In this document: positions 36,615 through 42,797 of the stretch, piece after piece
Numbering within the stretch: the stretch's first letter is position 1
Layout: each line of letters opens with the position of its first letter
From: Paludibacter sp.
GTDB taxonomy: Bacteria; Bacteroidota; Bacteroidia; Bacteroidales; Paludibacteraceae
DNA: 49,751 nucleotides
Reading direction: 5' to 3'
NCBI GenBank assembly: GCA_013426815.1
Contig: JACDZH010000004.1
Span: 1-49,751, forward strand
Notes under the pieces: model-generated
The model's input: the letters and a program-made list of their open reading frames with translations, nothing else
Told to the model about the DNA's origin: nothing
Databases searched by the model: none
Translations under genes and position numbers: made by a program

Positions 36615-36869
36615 ATGTATAGCTCTTTTTCAATTTCAAAATCGGAATGCAAGACATGCAATAATCAGGTGCTTAAAACACTGGGAACATTACAAGGTGT
36701 GTTTGGTGCTGAAATGGATAGAATTGAGGGAAAAATTATAGTGTCGCATACAGATGAAGTTTCACGAGAGAAAATAGCAGAAGTGCTTTTGACGCTGGGA
36801 TTCCCCGAAATGAATATTGAAGAAGATGTGGAATCAGATGGTCCATCTGTTTGGGGTTGTGCATTATAA
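36615..36869 (+). CDS. HMA-like heavy-metal-associated protein
   Basis: An 84-residue ferredoxin-like-fold protein. The N-terminus MYSSFSISKSECKTCNNQVL has a C-x2-C pair (Cys12, Cys15) where HMA domains bind metal. The remainder follows the beta-alpha-beta pattern (VFGAEMDRIEGKIIVSHTDEVSREKIAEVLLTLGF). The tail ends VWGCAL with a third cysteine. It may be a copper or other soft-metal chaperone; canonical HMA has M-x-C-x2-C, and the Met is absent here. It starts 5 bp after the previous gene. Confidence 0.75.
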   Translation: MYSSFSISKSECKTCNNQVLKTLGTLQGVFGAEMDRIEGKIIVSHTDEVSREKIAEVLLTLGFPEMNIEEDVESDGPSVWGCAL

Positions 36870-36911
36870 ATACAATAATTTACTAATAATAATTATCTTA
36901 AAATTCACACA

Positions 36912-37388
36912 ATGAGAAAACTAATCTTTGCAGGTATTTTATTTGCTACAACTTTAACAGCCTGCGCCGGAAACAATAAAGAAAATCAAACACAAAATAA
37001 ACAAATTAATCAAGAAAAAAAAATGGGAACAATTCATTTAACTAAAGCAGAATTTTTATCTAAAGTTGCAAATTACGAAAAAAGTCCAACCGAATGGAAA
37101 TACCTGGGCGATAAGCCTTGTATTATTGATTTTTACGCATCGTGGTGTGGACCTTGTAAAACTATTGCACCAATATTGGAAGATTTGGCAAAAGAATACG
37201 AAGGTCAAATTTACATTTACAAAGTGAACACTGAAGAAGAACAGGAATTAGCCGGTGCATTTGGTATTCGGAGCATTCCAAGTATACTTTTTTGTCCAAT
37301 GAGTGGTGCACCTCAAATGGCTCAGGGGGCTTTACCACACGATGCTTTTAAGAAAGCAATTGTCGAAGTATTATTAAAAAAAAAATAA
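36912..37388 (+). CDS. Lipoprotein thioredoxin
   Basis: A 158-residue thioredoxin-fold protein. The N-terminus MRKLIFAGILFATTLTACAG has a lipobox ending in Cys18, so it is probably a membrane-anchored periplasmic protein. After a polar linker (about 20-38) the thioredoxin domain follows, with IIDFYASWCGPCKTIAPILE (WCGPC at 78-82) and the cis-Pro loop IRSIPSILF. An internal ATG at residue 38 (MGTIHLTKAEF) could give a cytoplasmic form, but the lipobox argues for the long one. It would reduce disulfides of the cysteine-rich neighbours or act in a thiol relay; partners are inferred from position only. Confidence 0.88.
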   Translation: MRKLIFAGILFATTLTACAGNNKENQTQNKQINQEKKMGTIHLTKAEFLSKVANYEKSPTEWKYLGDKPCIIDFYASWCGPCKTIAPILEDLAKEYEGQIYIYKVNTEEEQELAGAFGIRSIPSILFCPMSGAPQMAQGALPHDAFKKAIVEVLLKKK

Positions 37389-37417
37389 GCCCTAGCATTA
37401 ATAATCAGTAAAAATAA

Positions 37418-37590
37418 TGTCCACAAAATCATGTTTGTTCAGTTTTACGGGTTTGCCCGGCTGGGGCGATTTCACAAAATGGCTTTGGACTAACAGTTAT
37501 TGAAACCGAAAAATGCACCGAATGTGGAAAATGTACCCAATTTCTTGTGGAATGGGTAACGGTATAAAAGGCATATTAAATATTTCTTAA
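37418..37590 (+). pseudogene. Remnant of a 2x[4Fe-4S] ferredoxin-like gene
   Basis: In one frame the DNA reads RVCPAGAISQNGFGLTVIET then EKCTECGKCTQ (37448..37540). After a shift of two bases it continues SCGMGNGIKGILNIS and a stop at 37588..37590. Joined, this is the end of a bacterial ferredoxin: CP of the first cluster, then C-x2-C-x2-C-x3-C of the second. No start codon is in frame, the upstream cysteines are scrambled and a stop precedes them. I infer a decayed gene that once ended the arsR cluster. The remainder of 37389..37711 shows no other gene. Confidence 0.7.
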
Positions 37591-37711
37591 TCTATATTTT
37601 ATTGTGTGTTAATTATTTTAAAAAATCAAGTAAACATTAAACTCTATTGTGTTTGATAAGTCAAACAAACAGATTTGAAAATATTTAATTAACAACATTA
37701 AAAAAAAGATT

Positions 37712-38167
37712 ATGAAAAAGTATGCGATTTTAGCTTTGGCTACAGTATTTATGTTAAATGTGACAATCATGGCTCAGGACCAAAGACCGCCAAAAGAAAG
37801 AAAAGGCGAACGAAAAGAATTGAATCGTGGAGAAAGACCACAAATGACAGCTCAAAAACGTGCAGCATTAATGGCAATTGATTTAGGATTGACCGATGCC
37901 GAAAAAGTAAAAGTACAGGCTTTGATGGAAAAACAAGATGCATTACGTGAAAAACATCAAACTGATGGAAAAGGGTTAATGAAAGAACGTAAAACTCAAA
38001 TTGAAACTGAACGCAAAGCTCATGATGCTGAATTAGAGCAAATTATTGGAAAGGAAAAGTTTCAGAAATTTGAAAAGAATAGGGCTGAGATTCGCGAAAA
38101 AATGAAAGATAGAAGAGAGGGAATGAATAAAGATTCAAATGATTCCGGAAAGAAACATCTTGACTAA
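37712..38167 (+). CDS. Secreted Spy/DUF4890-like helical protein
   Basis: A 151-residue protein with signal peptide MKKYAILALATVFMLNVTIM-AQ followed by a highly charged helical body. The core MTAQKRAALMAIDLGLTDAEKVKVQALMEKQ and the DAELEQIIGKEKFQKFEKNR segment resemble DUF4890 and Spy/CpxP-type periplasmic proteins, which in other bacteria act as stress chaperones. Charge is strongly alternating (KERKGERKELNRGERP), and no cysteine is present. It follows the ferredoxin remnant by about 120 bp and precedes two hairpins. Confidence 0.75.
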   Translation: MKKYAILALATVFMLNVTIMAQDQRPPKERKGERKELNRGERPQMTAQKRAALMAIDLGLTDAEKVKVQALMEKQDALREKHQTDGKGLMKERKTQIETERKAHDAELEQIIGKEKFQKFEKNRAEIREKMKDRREGMNKDSNDSGKKHLD

Positions 38168-38176
38168 TAGAAAAAA

Positions 38177-38212
38177 TAAAAGCTGAATGTTTTTTTTAAT
38201 ATTCAGCTTTTA
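38177..38212 (+). terminator. Hairpin after the Spy-like gene
   Basis: Arms TAAAAGCTGAAT / ATTCAGCTTTTA (12 bp, perfect) with a T-rich 12-nt loop, 10 bp after the stop. The arm itself supplies the TTTT run. Good terminator for the plus strand. Confidence 0.75.
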
Positions 38213-38221
38213 ATTTTAATG

Positions 38222-38262
38222 AAAACTCCCACGATTCAACTTGACTCGTGGGAGTTTTTTTT
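38222..38262. terminator. Bidirectional terminator between convergent genes
   Basis: Arms AAAACTCCCACGA / TCGTGGGAGTTTT (13 bp, perfect) around an 11-nt loop. T runs follow on both strands, so it can serve both the Spy-like gene and the converging aromatic operon ending at 38275. Confidence 0.85.
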
Positions 38263-38274
38263 CTTTCATTTTAA

Positions 38275-39333
38275 TTATTTCATTATTTCCATTTGATGTC
38301 TTATGGATTCTTCGTGAATGGCAACCAAAACGGTTTTCATAAACTCTCCATCCATGTCCATTTGTTTAGCTTGGACTATGCGGTTTTGAAGAATTTCGTC
38401 ATATCGCTGTTCTTGCAAAATAGGCATATTGTGCTCTTTTTTATAAATGCCGATTTCATTTGATTTTCGCATCCGTCGCGCCAATAATTCAAGTAAACTA
38501 TTGTCTAATTCATCTATCTGACGGCGTAAAGCTGTCAGATTTTCGGTACTTTGGGTGATATCGCGGATAACGATGGTATTAAGAATAAAGTCCAGCACTT
38601 CCGGAGTAATTTGCTGAGCCGCATCGCTCCATGCTTTATCGGGGTGGCAATGCGATTCAATTATTAATCCATCGAAATTCAAATCCATGGCATGCTGACA
38701 AAGTGGTGCAATTAATTCTCGTTTTCCACCTATATGACTTGGATCACAAATAATTGGTAAATTTGGAATTTGACGATGTAATTCGATTGGAATGTGCCAT
38801 TGTGGTAGATTGCGGTATATTTTTTTATCTGAAGTACTGAAACCACGGTGTATAGCACCAATTCGATGAATGCCTGCATTATAAATCCGCTCGATGGCAC
38901 CAATCCATAAGTCCAAGTCCGGATTTACAGGGTTTTTTATCAATACAGGAATATCTATACCTTCAAGCGCATCAGCTATTTCCTGAACTGCAAAAGGATT
39001 GGCTGAAGTGCGCGCACCAATCCAAAGTATGTCTACATTGTGCGACAGAGCTTCGCGAACATGCTTGGCAGTAGCAACTTCTACGGCAGTATACATTCCC
39101 AATTCTTTTTGAACACGTTTGAGCCATGGTAAACCTTCGGCACCAACTCCCTCGAAACCACCTGGCTTGGTTCGGGGTTTCCAAATTCCGGCACGAAATA
39201 TTTTAATGCCTCGGGATGATAATTCACGGGCTGTTTGCATTACTTGTTCTTCAGTTTCTGCACTACAAGGACCGGCAATGATTAACGGTCGTTTGGCATC
39301 GACTCTGGGTAATAAAATTGATTCGAGTTCCAT
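38275..39333 (-). CDS. Bifunctional DAHP synthase / chorismate mutase
   Basis: A 352-residue fusion. The N-terminal domain (about 1-255) is a KDSA-like DAHP synthase (type I beta) that condenses PEP and erythrose 4-phosphate: RPLIIAGPCSAETEEQVMQTA, FRAGIWKPRTKPGGFEGVG, LWIGARTSANPFAVQ, IKNPVNPDLDLWIG and CDPSHIGGKRELI. The C-terminal domain (about 262-352) is an AroQ chorismate mutase (LTALRRQIDELDNSLLELLARRMRKSNEIGIYKK). The fusion is typical of Bacteroidota, where the mutase domain also mediates prephenate feedback in related enzymes. It is the last gene of the pheA operon, and no tyrA follows. A short GTTTGATG/TTTGAAATG repeat precedes its start. Confidence 0.93.
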   Translation of the reverse strand: MELESILLPRVDAKRPLIIAGPCSAETEEQVMQTARELSSRGIKIFRAGIWKPRTKPGGFEGVGAEGLPWLKRVQKELGMYTAVEVATAKHVREALSHNVDILWIGARTSANPFAVQEIADALEGIDIPVLIKNPVNPDLDLWIGAIERIYNAGIHRIGAIHRGFSTSDKKIYRNLPQWHIPIELHRQIPNLPIICDPSHIGGKRELIAPLCQHAMDLNFDGLIIESHCHPDKAWSDAAQQITPEVLDFILNTIVIRDITQSTENLTALRRQIDELDNSLLELLARRMRKSNEIGIYKKEHNMPILQEQRYDEILQNRIVQAKQMDMDGEFMKTVLVAIHEESIRHQMEIMK

Positions 39334-39344
39334 ATTTTAAGTTT

Positions 39345-39372
39345 AATTAAGTTTGATGTTTGAAATGTTTGA
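39345..39372. repeat. Short imperfect repeat before the DAHP synthase gene
   Basis: Plus strand GTTTGATGTTTGAAATGTTT then GAAAATC, made of GTTTGAAA-like units as in the array before ftsW. It lies within the 100-bp spacer just upstream of the start codon. Confidence 0.5.
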
Positions 39373-39433
39373 AAATCAAAATGGTTTATTGTACCTATAA
39401 TATCCTCTTTCAGAGTTAATTAAAATTAATAGG

Positions 39434-40624
39434 TTACTTTAATCTCTTCAATACTTCTTCAAGTATTGGTTCGGGGCAGCAGAGCGAAATGCGCACATAT
39501 CTGTCGCCTTTATCCCCAAAAATAAATCCAGGAGTAATAAATACGTTTTTACCATACAGAATTTCATCGGCTAATTCACCTGAATTGGAATATTTGTCTG
39601 GAATTTTCGCCCATAAAAATAAGCCAACTTGTTTAGTATCATACTTGCAGTCAAGGATATCCATAATCTGACAGGCCAAAATACGCCGTTTTGTATAAAC
39701 CTTATTCATTGCGGCATGCCATAATTCGGTATTTTTCAGAGCAACCACTGCTGCCATCATCATGGGTCGAAACATACCAGAATCGACATTTGATTTTACA
39801 TTCAATACCCATTCCACGAATTGTTTATTGCTAGCCAACATCGCCATACGCCAACCAGCCATATTGTGCGATTTGCTCATCGAATTCAGTTCGATACAAA
39901 TATCTTTTGCTCCTTCAACAGAGAGAATGCTTAGTTTTCCGTCGTTCAGTATAAAACTGTAAGGATTATCGTTACAAATAACAATATTATGTTTTTTGCC
40001 AAAAGCTACCAATTTCTCAAATAAATCAATTGTTGCGTTTGCACCGGTTGGCATATTGGGATAATTGACCCACATCAACTTAACGTTGCTCAAGTCTTTT
40101 TGTTCTAATGCATCAAAATCGGGATACCAATAGTTTTTTTCATCTAAATCGTACGAAATGATATTTGCCTCGCAAATACGACTAGCCGAACTGTAAGTTG
40201 GATAACCCGGATTGGGTACCAATACACCATCGCCGGGGTTTACAAAAGCCAGCGTGATATGTAAAATTCCTTCTTTTGAACCTATAAGTGGTTGAATTTC
40301 AGTTGCAGGATTCAATTCCACATTGTACCATTTTTTGTACCATTGAGCAAAACCGGTGCGTAATTCGGGAATTCCAACATAACTCTGATAACCGTGAACA
40401 TTTGGTTTTTGTGCTTCAGCACAAAGTGCGGCTATGGTTTCTTCGGAAGGAGGTAAATCGGGATTTCCGATTCCCAGATTGATGACATTTTTGTCGGCAG
40501 CGTTCATTTCCCTCACTTCGCGGAGTTTTGCCGAAAAATAATATTCCGAAACGCTGTTAAGTCTATTGGCGGGTTTTATTTTAATGCCCACATCTCCTAA
40601 AGGGGAGTTAGTTTCGTCTTGCAT
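39434..40624 (-). CDS. PLP-dependent aminotransferase (class I/II), aromatic operon
   Basis: A 396-residue fold-type I aminotransferase. Features are INLGIGNPDLPPSEETIAAL, the NPGYPTYSSASRI loop, MWVNYPNMPTGANAT, ICNDNPYSFIL, and the PLP lysine in ELNSMSKSHNMAGWRMAML. It ends YVRISLCCPEPILEEVLKRL. Its place between pheA and DAHP synthase-chorismate mutase suggests it transaminates phenylpyruvate or prephenate/4-hydroxyphenylpyruvate, though aspartate-type activity is possible. The extreme N-terminus (MQDETNSPLGDVGIKIKPAN) looks added: NSPLGDVG is encoded by a degenerate copy of the GC-rich palindromic element. Confidence 0.88.
   Translation of the reverse strand: MQDETNSPLGDVGIKIKPANRLNSVSEYYFSAKLREVREMNAADKNVINLGIGNPDLPPSEETIAALCAEAQKPNVHGYQSYVGIPELRTGFAQWYKKWYNVELNPATEIQPLIGSKEGILHITLAFVNPGDGVLVPNPGYPTYSSASRICEANIISYDLDEKNYWYPDFDALEQKDLSNVKLMWVNYPNMPTGANATIDLFEKLVAFGKKHNIVICNDNPYSFILNDGKLSILSVEGAKDICIELNSMSKSHNMAGWRMAMLASNKQFVEWVLNVKSNVDSGMFRPMMMAAVVALKNTELWHAAMNKVYTKRRILACQIMDILDCKYDTKQVGLFLWAKIPDKYSNSGELADEILYGKNVFITPGFIFGDKGDRYVRISLCCPEPILEEVLKRLK
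40587..40609. repeat. Degenerate GC-rich palindromic element, copy D, inside a CDS
   Basis: Plus strand CCCACATCTCCTAAAGGGGA then GTT, with dyad CTCC-TAAAG-GGGAG. In the aminotransferase frame it codes for NSPLGDVG near the N-terminus. It resembles copies A-C in pattern, but with several substitutions. Confidence 0.5.
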
Positions 40625-40669
40625 TTTTTTTGTTTGTCAATTGTAAATATTAAATTGAGAAATTGTATA

Positions 40670-41515
40670 TTATTCAGCCGGCGTAATTCCTTCGGGATAT
40701 TCTCCCAAAGTTTTTAACTCATTGATTAATGGTTTAATAGCTGCTAATGATTGTTTGTAACGTTCCAGGTCTTCAAACTTGAAATCGACATAAAACTGGT
40801 ATTCCCATTCGCGACCAATGATGGGCAATGATTGGATTTTTGTAAGATTAATTCCGTAGAACGAAAATACCGACAAAACCTTCGACAAACTTCCTTCGGC
40901 ATGTGGCAAAGTAAAAACGATGGATGCTTTATTAATGGGTTCGTCCTTTTGTATCTCGTCTACTACCCATGTATTTCCAAAAACCAAAAAACGTGTAAAA
41001 TTCCGTTTATTCGTTTCAATACCTTTTGCCAAAATAGTTAATCCGTATATTTCGGCTGCACGTTCGCTGCAAATGGCGGCATTTCCCAGTAAATTGTTCT
41101 GAGCAATATCGCGGGCTGCAAGTGCAGTATCTTCGTGTTCAACTACTTTAATCCCTGGTAATGTTGCCAGAAAATCGGCGCATTGCATCAATGCTATCGG
41201 GTGCGATTGAACTTCTTTGATATCATATATGGTTTGACTGGGCAAAACAGCCAGACAATGTGTTACACGTAGCTTAATTTCGCCGGCAATGGGTAGTTTG
41301 TGTTCTTTGAGCAACTCGTAATTTGGCAATAAACTTCCTGCAATTGTGTTTTCAATTGCCATAATTCCTACCACATTTGAATCCTTTTTTATAGCTTTAA
41401 AAATATCGCGGAAAGTAATACAAGGCATGATTTCTATAGGTTCTCCGTTAAAAAAAATCTCAGCAGCAATGCCGTGATATGCTCCCAATCCTCCCTGAAT
41501 AGCTACTCGTTTCAT
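40670..41515 (-). CDS. pheA: Prephenate dehydratase PheA
   Basis: A 281-residue monofunctional prephenate dehydratase making phenylpyruvate, the last precursor of phenylalanine. The catalytic domain (1-185) shows VAIQGGLGAYHGIAAEIFF, NVVGIMAIENTIAGSLLPNY, GNAAICSERAAEIYGL, and the TRF motif in NKRNFTRFLVFG. A C-terminal ACT domain (about 195-275) begins KASIVFTLPHAEGSLSKVLS. The Phe-binding ESRP motif of E. coli PheA reads QSLP here and GALV reads GSLS, so allosteric control may differ. The gene is first in the operon and lies behind an attenuator leader (41630..41806), which ties its expression to Phe/Tyr supply. Confidence 0.95.
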   Translation of the reverse strand: MKRVAIQGGLGAYHGIAAEIFFNGEPIEIMPCITFRDIFKAIKKDSNVVGIMAIENTIAGSLLPNYELLKEHKLPIAGEIKLRVTHCLAVLPSQTIYDIKEVQSHPIALMQCADFLATLPGIKVVEHEDTALAARDIAQNNLLGNAAICSERAAEIYGLTILAKGIETNKRNFTRFLVFGNTWVVDEIQKDEPINKASIVFTLPHAEGSLSKVLSVFSFYGINLTKIQSLPIIGREWEYQFYVDFKFEDLERYKQSLAAIKPLINELKTLGEYPEGITPAE

Positions 41516-41522
41516 ATTATTT

Positions 41523-41586
41523 TGTGTTTTGCGTTTCGTGTTTTGCGTTTCGTGTTTTGAATTTCGTGTTCTGCGTTCTGTGTTTC
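41523..41586. repeat. 14-bp tandem repeat upstream of pheA
   Basis: About 4.5 units of GTGTTTTGCGTTTC (third and fourth unit diverged, ending GTGTTTCC) on the plus strand. It fills the space between the pheA start and the attenuator terminator. Confidence 0.85.
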
Positions 41587-41629
41587 CTAAGCCACTAGAA
41601 CATTGTCTTGAAGTTTTTTTTGAGGTCTT

Positions 41630-41663
41630 AAAAAAAAATCCTACTCGTTTTGAGCAGGATTTT
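41630..41663 (-). terminator. pheA attenuator: intrinsic terminator (segments 3 and 4)
   Basis: Minus strand AAAATCCTGCTC-AAAAC-GAGTAGGATTTT, a 12-bp stem with one G-U pair, followed by an uninterrupted T run of about 8. Segment 3 (41652..41660, ATCCTGCTC) can instead pair perfectly with segment 2 at 41709..41717. That would prevent this hairpin and let transcription reach pheA. Confidence 0.85.
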
Positions 41664-41708
41664 CATGTATTTTCTATAAATATAGTTTTGTTTTTTTACA
41701 TAAAGGCT

Positions 41709-41717
41709 ATCCTGCTC
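41709..41717 (-). promoter_or_regulatory. pheA attenuator: antiterminator segment 2
   Basis: Minus strand GAGCAGGAT, the exact 9-nt complement of terminator segment 3 (41652..41660). It begins on the base after the leader-peptide stop codon. A ribosome that reaches the stop would cover it and allow the terminator to form. One stalled on the Phe/Tyr codons would leave it free to form the antiterminator. Confidence 0.8.
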
Positions 41718-41771
41718 TTACCTACTAAAGTAAAAGTAAAGACTAAAATATGCAAAAAAACGATTGATCAT
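41718..41771 (-). CDS. pheL: Phenylalanine/tyrosine leader peptide of the pheA operon
   Basis: A 17-codon frame, ATG to TAA, reading MINRFFAYFSLYFYFSR. Five Phe and three Tyr in 17 residues is the hallmark of an amino-acid leader peptide. It lies about 20 bp after the inferred transcription start, and the stop directly precedes antiterminator segment 2. The order promoter, leader peptide, antiterminator, terminator, pheA follows the classical attenuation layout. Low charged Phe-tRNA (or Tyr-tRNA) would stall the ribosome and switch the operon on. No Shine-Dalgarno is seen, which is usual in Bacteroidota. The symbol follows the E. coli analogue; homology is not implied. Confidence 0.85.
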   Translation of the reverse strand: MINRFFAYFSLYFYFSR

Positions 41772-41797
41772 ACCGGATGTGTATTTGTTTTTATGAT

Positions 41798-41806
41798 GCA
41801 AAAGTA
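41798..41806 (-). promoter_or_regulatory. -7 element of the pheA operon promoter
   Basis: Minus strand TACTTTTGC matches TAnnTTTG and places the transcription start near 41790, 20 bp before the leader-peptide ATG. A -33 TTTG is not evident. Between 41807 and 41951 I see nothing else. Confidence 0.65.
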
Positions 41807-41951
41807 ATATAATTTCAATAAATATAACCAGGTTGATATGAAAAAGTTCAAAAATTTTTCAAACATTAATTAATATATCTAGATGGGTACAAACCTTAAA
41901 AAATAAAACTTGTTGAAATTAAGCGCTTTACTTCACAGTTTAATTGAGCTA

Positions 41952-42257
41952 TTAAACTTTATAATCTACGGCTGCACGAGTTGTTCTTACTTTCCCGATA
42001 TAGGCTGCTACTCTTTTGTGAGATGGATGTTCCTGGTATATTTCAACAGCTTCCATACTCTCGAATTCTGAATACAGAGCAACATCATAATTTGTTTTTG
42101 GCGCATTTGGCAGGTTGATACCAACTTCTATCATTTTAATTTCCGGAATGAGATGGATTAAGTTTTCTAATTCAGATTTGATAAATTGAGCGATCTCTTC
42201 TTTCGATTTACCTTCAGCATTTTCGGCTAGACCGAAAAAAACAATGTGTTTAAACAT
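41952..42257 (-). CDS. Dabb-family (stress-responsive A/B barrel) protein
   Basis: A 101-residue dimeric alpha/beta barrel-type protein. The start MFKHIVFFGLAENAEGKSKEEIAQFI and the segment NYDVALYSEFESMEAVEIYQEHPSHKRVAAYI match the Dabb domain, whose typical length is about 95-105. Members range from stress proteins to small cyclases; no active-site assignment is possible here. It stands alone between the pheA leader region and a small secreted protein. Confidence 0.85.
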   Translation of the reverse strand: MFKHIVFFGLAENAEGKSKEEIAQFIKSELENLIHLIPEIKMIEVGINLPNAPKTNYDVALYSEFESMEAVEIYQEHPSHKRVAAYIGKVRTTRAAVDYKV

Positions 42258-42363
42258 ATATTTTATTTTTAAGTAAGTTGTTTGTTCAGAAGTGATTATT
42301 TTAAAAATATGTGAAGTCTGGAATTATTTGTTATCTATGAATTATAAACTATTAACTATCCAA

Positions 42364-42753
42364 TTACTTACAAATCACTTTGTAGCTTTTGTTATTAATT
42401 CTCAGAAAATATATGCCTTGTTTTGTTGGAATAAAAAAACGACCCTGGTTCAAATCACCGTTAAATAGTAATTGCCCTGTAAGTGCAAACAATTTGATTT
42501 TATTGGTTCCATTAATAATATTTATATAAATTCCACTGGCTGAAGCACTAAAACTAACATTTTCGTTGCCAAAAATTGTATTATTGGAAGTTGAATTAGC
42601 CTCATTATCGCCTTTTGGCCAACTGTTTTGTGTTCCTTCCAGTCGAACTACAACATAAGGAGTTGGAGCATGCGTATCACTTTTTGTAGTGCTTTGAGCA
42701 AAAAGCATCACAATTGAAATAAGCAAAACCAAAAGTGTAAATATTCGTTTCAT
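42364..42753 (-). CDS. Small secreted protein with type IX-like C-terminal domain
   Basis: A 129-residue protein from MKRIFTLLVLLISIVMLFAQ, a clear signal peptide; I prefer this ATG to one four codons upstream. A short low-complexity region rich in Asn, Ser and Thr (THAPTPYVVVRLEGTQNSWP...) follows. The last about 70 residues (ASGIYINIINGTNKIKLFALTGQLLFNGDLNQGRFFIPTKQGIYFLRINNKSYKVI) have the beta pattern of a type IX sorting domain (LF.LTGQ...GIYFLRI). The mature part is very short, so it may be mostly a sorting tail. Adjacent nadB is on the same strand 45 bp away. Confidence 0.75.
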   Translation of the reverse strand: MKRIFTLLVLLISIVMLFAQSTTKSDTHAPTPYVVVRLEGTQNSWPKGDNEANSTSNNTIFGNENVSFSASASGIYINIINGTNKIKLFALTGQLLFNGDLNQGRFFIPTKQGIYFLRINNKSYKVICK

Positions 42754-42797
42754 TGAATGAATCATTAAATCAATTTATTTTTTATATCAAAAGAGTT

